Origin: Opitutaceae bacterium | Lineage (GTDB): Bacteria > Verrucomicrobiota > Verrucomicrobiia > Opitutales > Opitutaceae | Length of the DNA: 64,000 nucleotides | Direction of reading: 5' to 3' | Assembly: GCA_028280945.1 (NCBI GenBank) | Contig: JANQKV010000049.1 | Location: forward strand, 186,001-250,000 | Shown: piece by piece, positions 25,145 to 35,095 of the stretch | Numbering within the stretch: position 1 is the first letter of the stretch | Layout of the letters: every line of letters begins with the position of its first letter | Program-made: the position numbers and the translations under genes | Notes under the pieces: model-generated | Seen by the model: the letters and a program-made list of their open reading frames with translations, nothing else | The model's database searches: none | Told to the model about the DNA's origin: nothing

Positions 25145-26587
25145 GTGTCCGCCAAATTGCACACCGCCGCCACCCGACAACTCGCTCGCCGCCTCGGTGG
25201 CGATATCGTGAAGACGGATGCCAAGAGCCGTGAGGCGGCATCCTTTGACAGTGGACGGATGGCCTTCCTGCCGGAAGCGGTCATCAAACCCCGAAGGCAT
25301 GAACAGGTCGGGGAGGTTTTGCGGTTGGCCAACCGGTTTGGCGTGCCGGTCACTCCGCGGGGCCGCGGCACGACTTTGATGGGCTCAGCCACGCCGGTTG
25401 CGGGTGGCTGGGTGCTCGATCTCATGCGGCTGAATCGGATTCGCATCGATGACGAAGCGGGCATGGCGCATGTCGGTGCCGGAGCGGTGGTCGCGAAAAT
25501 TCAGGACCGCGCCGCGGGCAAAGGTTGGTTTTACCCACCTGACCCATCTTCTCGTGCCTACTGTACGATCGGCGGAAACATCGCCTGCAACGCGGGTGGC
25601 ATGCACGGAGGCAAGTATGGCGTCACGCGTGATTTTGTCATCGCGCTGCGCGGTTATCTGCCCTCGGGAAACTACGTCGAGTGGGGGACCGCGACCCGGA
25701 AGTATGCGGCTGGATTTAACCTGCGTGACTTGTGGATTGGAGGCGAAGGTATGCTGGGTGTGGTCACCAGCGCGGTGCTTCGACTGATTCCGCAACCCGA
25801 GACGCGATGGACTCTGCTGACCTCTTTCGAGAATGAGGTTTCGGCCTTTGCGGCAGCCCGGGCCTTGTTTGGTCAGCGCTTGCAACCGGCGATCTGTGAG
25901 TTCCTGGACCGCTACAGCGTATCGTGTGCGGAGACGGCCATGCGGACCACGATCTTTCCCGGCCAACCCGGAAGGCCGGTCATCCTGTTGGAGTTTGCGG
26001 GGAGTGAGGCTGAACTCAGGGCGACCAAACGCAGGGTTCTGGCGTGGGCCAGGGAACACGCGGTCGGGCACCGGGCCGCCCGGACTCGGGCAGAGGCTGA
26101 ATCACTGTGGGCAGTGCGCCGCAAGTGCTCCGGGGCGATGTTTACGATGGGAGACGCGAAGCTGAACGAGGATGTCACCGTGCCGTTGTCGACCTACGGC
26201 AAATTCGCCCGCTTCCTCGAGAAGTTGCGACGGGATTCGCAGTTGGCGATTCCGACGTTTGGCCATCTCGGTGATGGCAATGTGCACGTGAACATCATGT
26301 ATCACAAAGCCGATCCCGACGAATGCCGCCGGGCTGAAGCGGCGGTGCAGACGTTGATGGAAAAGGTGGTTGCACTCGGTGGAGCCATCAGCGGCGAGCA
26401 CGGCATTGGTTTGGCCAAAACACCGTTTCTGCGCCTGCAACACTCGGAAGCGGAGATCGGCGCCATGCAGGCGGTGAAACGTGCGCTCGACCCCGCTGGC
26501 ATTCTCAATCCGGGAAAGATGTTTGAAGTCTTCGAAACCTGGAAGCAGCCAAAAGTGGACGTGAAGTTTCCGTGGGATCACCGGTAA
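25145..26587 (+). CDS. FAD-linked oxidase (GlcD / D-lactate dehydrogenase-like)
   Basis: 480 residues from the GTG at 25145 (MSAKLHTAATRQLARRLGG). The frame extends to a TTG at 25103, but the family start fits the GTG. The PCMH FAD-binding domain (about 35-215) shows 'TPRGRGTTLMGSATPVAGGWVLDLMRLNRI' and 'PPDPSSRAYCTIGGNIACNAGGMHGGKYGVTRDFV'. The FAD-oxidase C-terminal domain (about 240-465) shows 'PTFGHLGDGNVHVNIMY' and 'GGAISGEHGIGLAKTPFL', the metal and product-binding segments. Members oxidise D-2-hydroxy acids such as glycolate, D-lactate or 2-hydroxyglutarate. No Fe-S partner (glcF) is adjacent. Confidence 0.92.
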   Translation: MSAKLHTAATRQLARRLGGDIVKTDAKSREAASFDSGRMAFLPEAVIKPRRHEQVGEVLRLANRFGVPVTPRGRGTTLMGSATPVAGGWVLDLMRLNRIRIDDEAGMAHVGAGAVVAKIQDRAAGKGWFYPPDPSSRAYCTIGGNIACNAGGMHGGKYGVTRDFVIALRGYLPSGNYVEWGTATRKYAAGFNLRDLWIGGEGMLGVVTSAVLRLIPQPETRWTLLTSFENEVSAFAAARALFGQRLQPAICEFLDRYSVSCAETAMRTTIFPGQPGRPVILLEFAGSEAELRATKRRVLAWAREHAVGHRAARTRAEAESLWAVRRKCSGAMFTMGDAKLNEDVTVPLSTYGKFARFLEKLRRDSQLAIPTFGHLGDGNVHVNIMYHKADPDECRRAEAAVQTLMEKVVALGGAISGEHGIGLAKTPFLRLQHSEAEIGAMQAVKRALDPAGILNPGKMFEVFETWKQPKVDVKFPWDHR

Positions 26588-26591
26588 TATG

Positions 26592-26605
26592 ACCCCCCAG
26601 GGGGG
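26592..26605. repeat. C6/G7 palindrome after the oxidase gene
   Basis: CCCCCC, A, GGGGGGG just 5 bp after the FAD-oxidase stop codon. It could fold as a tight hairpin or slow polymerase, but there is no T tract immediately after it. A more distant TTTTT is at 26639-26643. Confidence 0.35.
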
Positions 26606-26632
26606 GAGTACGAACGGGCCGGGTAACTTGGG

Positions 26633-26664
26633 GTGACGTTTTTGCGTAAATTATTACAATAATT
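26633..26664 (+). promoter_or_regulatory. Candidate promoter and overlapping AT palindrome upstream of tonB-MCP
   Basis: GTGACG (26633-26638), 16 bp, then TACAAT (26655-26660) resemble -35 and -10 elements. A perfect inverted repeat AATTATT-AC-AATAATT (26649-26664) covers the -10. This is one of the few AT-rich patches in the window and lies 57 bp before the tonB-like ATG. A repressor or an iron regulator could act here; the match to a Fur box is poor. Confidence 0.4.
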
Positions 26665-26720
26665 CATTTAAGCGTAGCTGATTCAGGCCGATAGGGAGGA
26701 GGAACACATCCTCTCTTACC

Positions 26721-27071
26721 ATGAAGCAGCTCACCGTTCTCCTCTCCAGCATCCTCCTGTATCTCGTTAGCACTTCGGCCTTTGCCGCTGAGTTTGAAAA
26801 ACCCGACGTGGCACCGGTGCCCGTGCGCACCCCGCCACCCACCTATCCGCCTGCAATGAAGATGAAAGGCATCTCCGGCATGGTGGTCGTCAATGTTGTC
26901 ATCGATTCGGCCGGTGAAGTCGAAAATGTCGCCGTGCGCAAATCGACCCATCCTGAATTTGAGGATCCGGCGGTGAAGGCGGTGCGGCGCTGGCGTTTCA
27001 AGCCGGCGAAAAAGGACGGAGATGCCATCCGGGCCCGCGTCGCGGTTCCGCTGAAGTTCGCCATCAAATAA
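26721..27071 (+). CDS. TonB-like energy-transducer domain protein
   Basis: 116 residues, with an N-terminal signal/anchor (MKQLTVLLSSILLYLVSTSAFAA) directly joined to a TonB C-terminal domain. Conserved pieces are 'RTPPPTYPPAMKMKGISGMVVVNVVIDSAGEVENVAVRKSTHPEFEDPAVKAVRRWRFKPAKKDG' in sections, ending 'RVAVPLKFAIK'. The proline-rich spanning region of a true TonB is missing and no exbB/exbD is nearby, so it may be a periplasmic protein using the fold rather than a motor-coupled TonB. It is 51 bp upstream of a chemoreceptor gene and probably co-transcribed with it. Confidence 0.85.
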   Translation: MKQLTVLLSSILLYLVSTSAFAAEFEKPDVAPVPVRTPPPTYPPAMKMKGISGMVVVNVVIDSAGEVENVAVRKSTHPEFEDPAVKAVRRWRFKPAKKDGDAIRARVAVPLKFAIK

Positions 27072-27122
27072 TCGGGTCCCTCGCTCCCCGTTTTCCCCAC
27101 GCACCCCCACATCCTTTGTCTC

Positions 27123-29087
27123 ATGAACCGTTTCCTCGCTACCATTGGCCGCCGTATTGCGGCTGGATTTACGATTGTTCTGGTTATGTTTGCCGTTGTT
27201 GCCGGATTGGCCGGTTTAGTGGTCAACGAAGCCGGAGGTAATCTCAAAACTGTTTTGGCTGCGGGCGAGCACATGAATGATGCGGCCTCGGTGGAAGCGG
27301 CGCTGAAGGACATCCGCCTCTACGTGGCCGAATGGATGGTGGAGCCAAGCCCGGCCAACGCCGGTCGTTGCAATAACGCGTTTGAGCATTTTCGCGGTCT
27401 ATTGGACAAAACGATTGCGGATGCCGACGCCAGTGAAGCGACGGCCTTGGCGGAAGCCTCCCGCTTGAGTGCTACCTTCGAAAACGCCTACAAAGAGCTA
27501 CTCAAACTCAAGGTTGAGGAAGCGCGTATTGCCGATGATGTCATTGCCACCATCGCACGGAACACCCGGGCGGATCTCGATGCCCTGGGTGAGCTTGCGC
27601 AAAGCACGGGTGATCAGATCATCGCCGGCCGGGCCAATACCGCGCTGACGCATTACTTCGCGGCCATCGCCAATGCAGCGACCTATCGGCTGCGACCATC
27701 CGAACAGGTTGAGTCCCAGGTTCAATCGTCGCTGGTTTCGCTAAAGGCGGAGCTTGATGGCGCCATGGCCGATCAGCTGGAAGCCGAGGACTTTGATGAG
27801 TCCCTGATCTCGGTTCCCAAGAAGGAACTGATCACAAAATTGCAAGGTCTCACCAAATCATTCGATGAGTCGTTTGCCGCGCAGGTAAAGAACATCGGTG
27901 CCCAGCAGGAGATGCTGCGGGTCAGCATGATTCCCGCTGGAGATGCTTTTGCTGAAAAAGTGGCCGGCATTCGCAACGAACTCCTCAGGACCAATGCGGA
28001 AATAGCAGAGGCGTCGGTGGTTTCCCAGAACCGCCAGCAGGCTTTTCTGACCGTGCTGAGCATCATTGGGATCATTTGCGGCACCGTGGGGGCATGGTGG
28101 ATCGGGAAAAGCGTTCGGGGGCCGATTGTCGAACTCACGCAAAAGCTGAGTTCAGGTGCAGAAATGACCGCCCACGCGTCTCAAAGCATGTCCGGTGCAT
28201 CATCTGAACTCGCCAGCGGAGCATCGCGCCAGGCGGCGGCGCTCGAAGAATCCAGTGCTTCGTTGGAAGAGCTTGCCAGCATGACGCGACGAAACGCGGA
28301 TCACGCGGAAAACGCCAAGACCCATTCGTCGGAGGCGCGTTCGGCCGCGGAAGCCGGTGCCGGTGACATGGAGCAGCTTCAGGAAGCGATGGCCGGCGTG
28401 CGCGAATCCAGCGCGGAGATTTCCAAAATCATCAAGACCATCGATGAGATCGCTTTCCAAACCAACATCCTCGCCTTGAATGCGGCCGTCGAAGCAGCCC
28501 GCGCAGGCGAAGCTGGATTGGGGTTTGCCGTGGTCGCCGACGAAGTGCGCGCGCTCGCCCAACGCTCGGTGCAGGCCGCGAAGGACACTGCTGGCAAGAT
28601 CTCCGATGCGACCCAACGCTCGGAGCAAGGCGCCAGCCTGAGTGAAAAGCTTGCCGAGCACTTTGCTCAGATCACCTCCAAGAGCCAGGAGGTGGACCAG
28701 CTGGTGGTACAGATTGCCACGGCTTCCCAAGAGCAGACCGAGGGAATTGAACAAGTCACCCGGGCCGTTACCGAGATGGACCAGGTCACCCAGAGCAACG
28801 CGGCCTCCGCCGAGGAAACTTCGAGTGCGGCCCAGGAACTCAAGGACCAGTCCCAGGTCATGCTGGGGGTCATAAATGAGCTCAGCAGTCTGGCTGGCGT
28901 GACGACTTCCACCATGACCAGCGAACAGTCATTCGGTGAATCCCTTCGCCAGTCCGCGCCAAATCCGGTCGTTTCTGTGAAAAAAACCACCGTGCCCAAG
29001 TCAACCGCCGCCCCCGGTGCGCTCCAGAAGGATGACGCCCATTTCGCTGCCGCAGATGGCGATGAGTGGGCGGATATGGGCAAATAA
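27123..29087 (+). CDS. Methyl-accepting chemotaxis protein
   Basis: 654 residues. TM1 is about 10-32, followed by a helical periplasmic domain (about 35-295) and TM2 (about 301-322, '[19 protein letters not shown]'). The cytoplasmic signalling tip is '[47 protein letters not shown]' in pieces near 436-482. No canonical HAMP domain is evident between TM2 and the helical bundle; only about 15 residues resembling its start ('[15 protein letters not shown]') are present. The C-terminus lacks a CheR-binding NWETF pentapeptide. No other che gene is in the window. Confidence 0.93.
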   Translation: MNRFLATIGRRIAAGFTIVLVMFAVVAGLAGLVVNEAGGNLKTVLAAGEHMNDAASVEAALKDIRLYVAEWMVEPSPANAGRCNNAFEHFRGLLDKTIADADASEATALAEASRLSATFENAYKELLKLKVEEARIADDVIATIARNTRADLDALGELAQSTGDQIIAGRANTALTHYFAAIANAATYRLRPSEQVESQVQSSLVSLKAELDGAMADQLEAEDFDESLISVPKKELITKLQGLTKSFDESFAAQVKNIGAQQEMLRVSMIPAGDAFAEKVAGIRNELLRTNAEIAEASVVSQNRQQAFLTVLSIIGIICGTVGAWWIGKSVRGPIVELTQKLSSGAEMTAHASQSMSGASSELASGASRQAAALEESSASLEELASMTRRNADHAENAKTHSSEARSAAEAGAGDMEQLQEAMAGVRESSAEISKIIKTIDEIAFQTNILALNAAVEAARAGEAGLGFAVVADEVRALAQRSVQAAKDTAGKISDATQRSEQGASLSEKLAEHFAQITSKSQEVDQLVVQIATASQEQTEGIEQVTRAVTEMDQVTQSNAASAEETSSAAQELKDQSQVMLGVINELSSLAGVTTSTMTSEQSFGESLRQSAPNPVVSVKKTTVPKSTAAPGALQKDDAHFAAADGDEWADMGK

Positions 29088-29115
29088 TTTTCCCGGTGTT
29101 TGGGGTAGAGTAGTT

Positions 29116-29150
29116 CCCCGGGGGGATCGAGTGGCCCCCGGGGATTTCTG
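29116..29150 (+). terminator. Probable terminator after the chemoreceptor gene
   Basis: CCCCGGGGG (29116-29124) and CCCCCGGGG (29135-29143) form a perfect 9-bp stem with a 10-nt loop, followed by the weak T-rich ATTTCTGTG. It is 28 bp beyond the MCP stop. Confidence 0.65.
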
Positions 29151-29245
29151 TGTCAGGGCAAAGCCCTATAAATTGCGGGCCGGCCCGCTTTTCCCATTGC
29201 CGGGTCTGGGTGCGACTCTTCAATCGGTCCCCTTTACTCGCCTGC

Positions 29246-32200
29246 ATGTATCTCAAAGCCCTTAAGCTACACGGTTTCAAATCCTTCGCCGACCCGACTA
29301 CCCTTCGTTTCGAACCCGGTGTGACGGCCATCGTAGGTCCCAACGGCTGCGGGAAGTCCAATATTGCGGATGGCATCCGCTGGGTGCTGGGGGAGCAGAG
29401 CGCCAAAGCCCTGCGTGGCGGCAAGATGCAGGACGTGATCTTCGAGGGCACCGATTCCCGCAAACCGGCCCAGCTTTGTGAGGTCGCCTTGTTGCTGACG
29501 GAGTGTGAGGAACAACTCGGCAGCGAGTTTCACGAAATCGAAATCATGCGCCGGGTGCACCGTGACGGGGGCAGCGAGTATTTCTTTAATGGCCAGTCCT
29601 GCCGGCTCAAAGACATCCAGAAGCTCTTCATGGACACTGGAGTGGGACGCACCAGCTACTCCATCATGGCCCAGGGACAGATCGACCAGATCTTAAGCTC
29701 CAAGCCAGAGGAGCGCCGGGCGGTTTTCGAAGAGGCCGCCGGCATCACCAAATACAAAGCCCAACGCCGGGAGGCGATGAACAAGCTGGCACTCACCGAG
29801 CAGAACCTCGCGCGCGTGTCCGATGTCATCGCGGAAGTGGGGCGCCAAATCGGAAGCCTGAAGCGACAGGCCGCCAAGGCCCTGCGATACAAACGTCTCA
29901 GTTTTCGACTGCGTCATCTCAGTCTCGCCCACAGTGCCTACCACCACGGCCAATTGGCTACCACCATCGCCGAACTGGAAGAAAAGCTCTCCGGCTTGCG
30001 GTCGGAGGCTGCCGAGCGCCGGGCCAAGCTCGAATCCGAGCAGGGAGCGTTGGAAGAAAAGAAGGCTGAACGCGCGCGGCTTAATCAGCGGGCGCAGGAC
30101 GCCCAGCAAGCCGTTTTTGATCTCAAGTCACAGCGCGAGGCGGCCGAAAACGCGGCGAACCTGGCCCGGATCAAGCGCACCGGGCTCGAGGACCGCCTCA
30201 AGTCGTCCCGTGACAATCTCGGCGAAATTGAGATGCAGCTCCGTGAGCTTTCCGATCAGGTCGACAGTGGCGCGCAGGATAAGGAGGAGCAACTGACCCT
30301 GTTGGGTTCGAGCGATCAGGTTTTCCAGAACCGAAACCGAGAACTTGCGGTGGCGGAAGGCGAGTTAAGCAACCTTGAGCAGGACCTGAAGAAGACGAAG
30401 TTCGATCTTCTCCAGATGGAGAGCACCATCGCTCGATTGCGGACTGATACAACGAGCTACGAGGTGGACCAAAAGACGTCGGTCCAACGGCATGATCTGC
30501 TGGAGCAACAAATCTCCAGCGCCCAGGCCGAACAGGCCGTGGCCGAAAACCGAGCGGCCGAATTGGGCCAAAAGCACGAGGAAGCGAAGGCGACCCAGTC
30601 GCGGTTGGAAGGCGAGGCGTCGGAAGCTCGTGAAAGCATTTCCCGCCTTACCGGTGAATTTCGCGAAGCCCAGCGACAGATGCAGGAGATCGACCGAGGC
30701 TTGGCCCAAAGATCAGCCCGGTTGAAACTGCTCCAGCAACTGCAGGAGAAATGGGAGGGGTTTGGCCAGGGGGCCAAAGCTGTTTTGCAAGGCCAGTTGG
30801 ATGAGTCCCTGCAAGGGACAAACGTTACGCCCGTCACTGCCGGTCTGCAAATTGACCCCAAGGCAGGCAAGGCGGTCGAAGCTCTCCTGGGAGCCGCCGT
30901 GGAAGCCATCCACGTGGCTGACCTGGCGACGGCCCAAAGGGTTTTGACGCAGCTGGAACAGCGTGAGCTGGGCAGCGCCGTGATGCAGATTGACGGGTTG
31001 GCTCCCGCCAGCACCGCAGGGGAGGGGTTGCCGGAGTTTCTGCGCCCCGCCACGACGGCGATCATTAATTTGGATGATGAGCATCCGGCTTCGGCCCTGC
31101 TGGGGGCGTGTTACCTTACCGACGATCTGCATGCCTTTCTCGACTTCTGGCAGACCAACCCGGATTTCAGTTTTGTGGCGGTTGCCACCCGCAAGGGCGA
31201 ATTGGTTGATCGGCGTGGATTGGTCTCAGGTGGATTTCTAAAGAAGCCGGAAAACAGTATCGTGCAGCGCGAAATTGACCTCCGGGAAACCGCCAAGGCG
31301 ATTGCGACCGAGGAAGAACGCCACGATGCCCAGGCAAAGGTCATTGAGGCCCTCAATGCCAGGCTGGCGACCGCCGAATCCGGGCTCGAAGCCAAGCGCA
31401 GCGAGGTGCTCGCGGCTTCCAAAGAGCTGGCCTCCATTCAATCGGAATTGCGTGGCTCCCAACAGGTTGTGGCCGAAGGGCAGCAGCGACTCGAGCGGAT
31501 GCAGCGTGATTTGGCTGCTCTTGAAGCCGCCCGAAACGAGGCGGAGGAACGCTTCCACAAGGCCCAGACCGGACTGGCGAAGGCCGAGGAACAAGCCACC
31601 GAGGCACGGGAAAAGATCGCCTCGTTCGAGGTGCGCATCGTGGAGATTCGCACGGATCGCGATGTGAAACGCGACTCCCTGGCTCAGGCCCGTCTGGAAC
31701 TCGCGGAACGGCGCCAGAAAGTCGAAGTATTGGATCGCGGCATCGCGGACATGGAGCGCCGTCGCGAACAGATGGTGCAGCTCCTCAACCAGCGGCAGCA
31801 GGAAATTGAAGTCTGGTCGGAGCAGATCACGGCTTTGGAAAACGAATCCGCCTCGCAGAAAGCGCGTGCCGGGCAGATGGAAGAGACGCTCCAGGTCGCC
31901 CAGGACCAGGTTGACAAGATTCGCCAGAAGTTGACGGTCGCGGAGAATGAGATCGAAGCGGTGGAAAACTCCCAGCAGGGTCTGCGGGCCGCGGCGGAGA
32001 CCGCTCAGGGAGACCTGGGTCGTTGTGAGGTGCGTCTGGCGGAGACATCGTCACGGGCACAGTTCATCGCCGAAGACGTGATGCGGGAGTATTCGCTCGA
32101 AGTTGACCCCTTGGAATGGCGCCAAATGATGTGGCGCTCCGACGATGAGCCGCCGGACATGAAGACACTCGATCTCGAGGAGGAAGAAGAAACGCCTTCC

Positions 32201-33055
32201 CCGGTCGAATCCGAAGCGAGCGAAGCCGGGGCAGACGATGTCCCCAAGCCGGCCAGGAAACGCCGGCGCAAAGTGAAGGAACCCAAGGGTGAGGCAACCC
32301 CTGAAGACCTCGCCGCCTTCGACGAGACCGATTGGAGCGAGGTGAAAACGGAGATAGACGCTCTGCGGCAGCGCCTCAATTCGATGGGTGCGGTCAATCT
32401 CGTGGCCATCGAGGAGTATGCCGAACTGAAACAGCGCTTTGATTTCCTGAAGGGTCAGAGCGACGACCTCACCAATGCCAAGACGGAGCTGCTGGAAGCA
32501 ATCGATGAAATCAACCGCACGTCGCAGGAACAGTTCGCAATCACGTTTGAGCAGATCCAAAGAAACTTCAAATACACCTTCGAAACCCTGTTTGGCGGCG
32601 GGGTGGCGCGACTGGATCTGATCGAGGCCGAAGATATCCTCGAGAGTGGTATCGAGATCACGGCGCAACCGCCCGGAACCAAACTTAAAAGCATCACGCT
32701 GCTCTCCGGAGGCCAAAAGACCCTGACCGCGGTCGCGCTGCTTTTTGCTCTCTACATGGTGAAGCCGTCGCCGTTCTGTCTGCTGGACGAACTCGATGCG
32801 CCACTCGACGAGTCCAACATCGGCCGCTTCACGGACCTGTTGCGCAAGTTCGTCGATGAATCCCAGTTCATCATCATCACCCACAACAAGCGGACGGTTT
32901 CGGCTGCCGAGGCGATCTATGGTGTTACGATGGAAGAGCGCGGGGTTTCACGCACTGTTTCCATGAAGTTTAACCACGAGCGGGGAGAGGCGGAAAGCCA
33001 GCCGGATAATATTGCAGACGCGGTTCGCGGCACCAAGGTTGAAGCCGGGGTGTAA
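29246..33055 (+). CDS. smc: Chromosome segregation protein SMC
   Basis: 1269 residues starting at the ATG at 29246 (MYLKALKLHGFKSFADPTTL), the universal SMC start. A longer frame to 29150 adds residues with no SMC counterpart. Walker A GPNGCGKS is at 31-38, long coiled coils flank a hinge (about 495-650), the ABC signature LLSGGQKTLTA is near 1152 and Walker B FCLLDE near 1177. SMC, normally with ScpA and ScpB, loads at parS and compacts the chromosome; neither scpA nor scpB is in the window. A charged, low-complexity insert of about 40 residues (about 974-1015: a run of Glu, then Lys/Arg) interrupts the C-terminal coiled coil near the head. Confidence 0.96.
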   Translation: MYLKALKLHGFKSFADPTTLRFEPGVTAIVGPNGCGKSNIADGIRWVLGEQSAKALRGGKMQDVIFEGTDSRKPAQLCEVALLLTECEEQLGSEFHEIEIMRRVHRDGGSEYFFNGQSCRLKDIQKLFMDTGVGRTSYSIMAQGQIDQILSSKPEERRAVFEEAAGITKYKAQRREAMNKLALTEQNLARVSDVIAEVGRQIGSLKRQAAKALRYKRLSFRLRHLSLAHSAYHHGQLATTIAELEEKLSGLRSEAAERRAKLESEQGALEEKKAERARLNQRAQDAQQAVFDLKSQREAAENAANLARIKRTGLEDRLKSSRDNLGEIEMQLRELSDQVDSGAQDKEEQLTLLGSSDQVFQNRNRELAVAEGELSNLEQDLKKTKFDLLQMESTIARLRTDTTSYEVDQKTSVQRHDLLEQQISSAQAEQAVAENRAAELGQKHEEAKATQSRLEGEASEARESISRLTGEFREAQRQMQEIDRGLAQRSARLKLLQQLQEKWEGFGQGAKAVLQGQLDESLQGTNVTPVTAGLQIDPKAGKAVEALLGAAVEAIHVADLATAQRVLTQLEQRELGSAVMQIDGLAPASTAGEGLPEFLRPATTAIINLDDEHPASALLGACYLTDDLHAFLDFWQTNPDFSFVAVATRKGELVDRRGLVSGGFLKKPENSIVQREIDLRETAKAIATEEERHDAQAKVIEALNARLATAESGLEAKRSEVLAASKELASIQSELRGSQQVVAEGQQRLERMQRDLAALEAARNEAEERFHKAQTGLAKAEEQATEAREKIASFEVRIVEIRTDRDVKRDSLAQARLELAERRQKVEVLDRGIADMERRREQMVQLLNQRQQEIEVWSEQITALENESASQKARAGQMEETLQVAQDQVDKIRQKLTVAENEIEAVENSQQGLRAAAETAQGDLGRCEVRLAETSSRAQFIAEDVMREYSLEVDPLEWRQMMWRSDDEPPDMKTLDLEEEEETPSPVESEASEAGADDVPKPARKRRRKVKEPKGEATPEDLAAFDETDWSEVKTEIDALRQRLNSMGAVNLVAIEEYAELKQRFDFLKGQSDDLTNAKTELLEAIDEINRTSQEQFAITFEQIQRNFKYTFETLFGGGVARLDLIEAEDILESGIEITAQPPGTKLKSITLLSGGQKTLTAVALLFALYMVKPSPFCLLDELDAPLDESNIGRFTDLLRKFVDESQFIIITHNKRTVSAAEAIYGVTMEERGVSRTVSMKFNHERGEAESQPDNIADAVRGTKVEAGV

Positions 33056-33074
33056 ACCCGTCTGAATCTCGGCC

Positions 33075-35063
33075 ATGCGCAAGGTAAGCTTCTCGTGGAA
33101 ACCGACCATCAGTGGTCGAGAAAAGTGGCGTTGGGGGCTGTTCATGGTCGTGCCCAGTCGTTCGGGCCGATCGGATCGGTTGCGCATCCTGGTGCGAGGC
33201 CTCCTGTTGTGGCTGGCCGGCCTGACCGCGGCGGCTTATCTGGCGCTTGTGACCGCTTGGTTCTTCATGCTGGAGCGTCGACCGGTGAACTATGTCACTT
33301 GGGTGGACTGTGTTTTTGCGCCCTTGCGGTGGGATGAGATCAGAAGTCTGCGTGGAGAAGCCTTCATCGCGGAGGGCATGATGGCCTTGGAAAACCGTCG
33401 ATGGAGTGAGGCGGTGCTCAAGCTTCACGCCGGGCTCGCTCGTGCACCTCACCATTGGAGGGGGCGTCGCAATTTGGGTCTGTTTTACATGGCCGCAGGC
33501 CAGCGGCAACGCGGACTCAACATTTTTCTGGCTGGCCTTAATCATCACTACCCGGGACGGGATGCCGTGCAGCTCACCACGCAACTGGGAGTGGCCGGCG
33601 AGAATTTCGATGCCGCACTCGTGGCGGTGGAAAAAGCCCTGGCCCTCGACAGTGGAGCGGTGAGTCGGGACAGGGAATGGCTGATCGATCAGAAGTGCCG
33701 CATTTTGATGGTCGCTGAGCGTTATGAAGAGGCCTTGGATTGGATTGCCCAGCAGGAGCGCACTACGGAACTGCGGCACGAAAGCCGAACCGTTGCCCTG
33801 ATGGAATTGCAGCGCCACGACGAAGCCCGCGAAAGCTTGGCCACCTGGGAGCAGGGCAGTGGGATTCTGGGAGGAGTGCGTCGCCTGAAAGTCCGATTGG
33901 AGCGAGAAGTGGGAGACGTGGTAGCAATGCGTGCGGTGTTGGCCGAGATGCGGAGCCGGGCCGCCACCAATCCACAACCATGGATCTACTCCATTGTTCA
34001 GGAGCAGCTCGCTGGTGAGACGGCCGCTGCGGAGGCGGCGATGGATCAGTTTCTGATGCGCTTTGGGTTACGGAGCCAGCATGTGATCCTTGCGGCCCAG
34101 CCCCTCAAGCAGATCGAGGCTTGGGCGCTCTTTGACCGTTTGATGGCGTTTGCGGCCGACCATCAGTTTGATGATGCCCGCCTCATGCGGTTGAAAATCG
34201 AGGCGGCCATGGAACGGGAGGACTATGACACTGCGGCAGAACAAATGCAGCTTTACCGGCAACGGCAGACCAGCACACCCTCAAGTCGCGAACTGGCTTG
34301 GTATCAGATTATGGAGGTGTGGATTCGCCATCTTGATCTTGGCGACGATGCCTCGGGCCAGCTGCTGATCTCCAGGTTCCAAGAGATCCCGTTTGAACTG
34401 GCGTTCGGCAGCACTATCGCCGCCCGGCTTGAGGAGGCGGGACGTGATGAAATCGCTTTGGAGATTTGGCGGTTGGTCAATCGCCGATATCCGGCGAGCC
34501 AACACGCCCAGACGCGCGCCGAGGAACTACGCGAGCAATTGGGTCAACGCGCCCCGGTTGAAATCGAGGTGCCTTTGGTGCAGGATGGAGTGGAGTTGGA
34601 TCTCGAGGCCGTCTTGCCGCCCGTCGAGCAGTTACCCAGTGAGATTGCCGCGGCGCTCAGGTCATTGCGTCTGTTCGAGTCTCTGGCTGAGACGCTGGTC
34701 GAGGAGAAACGCTGGAGCGAGTTGGACCAACTGCTCCGCGAGTTGCGCCGTGCCCGACCAGACTGGCTGGTGGCGGCAGCGGAGACAATCTACGAAGCGG
34801 AGATCGAGCTCAATTTCGGTGACGAGAACTGGTCGGCGCTGATCACCAACGTGCGAATGCGGGTGGATGGTTCACTGGATCGTGCGTTGGAAGTCATGAA
34901 GCTCGCCCGGCGCCTGGATGGCCTGGGTGAACGCGGCCTGGCTGAGCAAGTGCTTAGGGAAATCGAACGCCGCCGGCCTGATTTTCCCCCCGCGCGGCGC
35001 TTGCGTGAAGACTGGGCGGCTGAAGCTGAGAAGGTTGAAAGTGCCGCCCCTGCCACACCCTGA
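33075..35063 (+). CDS. Membrane-anchored tetratricopeptide-type repeat protein
   Basis: 662 residues. One transmembrane helix (about 43-66, 'ILVRGLLLWLAGLTAAAYLALVTAWFF') is preceded by a basic N-terminus, so the rest is probably outside the cytoplasm. Helical repeats with TPR spacing follow ('AEGMMALENRRWSEAVLKLHAGLARAPHHWRGRRNLGLFYMAAGQRQRGLNIFLAGL' in sections). A second helical array covers about 440-640. It starts 20 bp after smc and may be co-transcribed. TPR proteins scaffold complexes; the partner is unknown. The gene is convergent with the GspE-like ATPase (32 bp gap). Confidence 0.8.
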   Translation: MRKVSFSWKPTISGREKWRWGLFMVVPSRSGRSDRLRILVRGLLLWLAGLTAAAYLALVTAWFFMLERRPVNYVTWVDCVFAPLRWDEIRSLRGEAFIAEGMMALENRRWSEAVLKLHAGLARAPHHWRGRRNLGLFYMAAGQRQRGLNIFLAGLNHHYPGRDAVQLTTQLGVAGENFDAALVAVEKALALDSGAVSRDREWLIDQKCRILMVAERYEEALDWIAQQERTTELRHESRTVALMELQRHDEARESLATWEQGSGILGGVRRLKVRLEREVGDVVAMRAVLAEMRSRAATNPQPWIYSIVQEQLAGETAAAEAAMDQFLMRFGLRSQHVILAAQPLKQIEAWALFDRLMAFAADHQFDDARLMRLKIEAAMEREDYDTAAEQMQLYRQRQTSTPSSRELAWYQIMEVWIRHLDLGDDASGQLLISRFQEIPFELAFGSTIAARLEEAGRDEIALEIWRLVNRRYPASQHAQTRAEELREQLGQRAPVEIEVPLVQDGVELDLEAVLPPVEQLPSEIAAALRSLRLFESLAETLVEEKRWSELDQLLRELRRARPDWLVAAAETIYEAEIELNFGDENWSALITNVRMRVDGSLDRALEVMKLARRLDGLGERGLAEQVLREIERRRPDFPPARRLREDWAAEAEKVESAAPATP

Positions 35064-35095
35064 ACCTGTGAGCATCTCGGCGTTCTCGGGCGGCC

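Noticed and set aside
26649..26664. Fur box upstream of the tonB-like gene
   Set aside because: The AT palindrome is symmetric but does not match the GATAATGATAATCATTATC pattern well.
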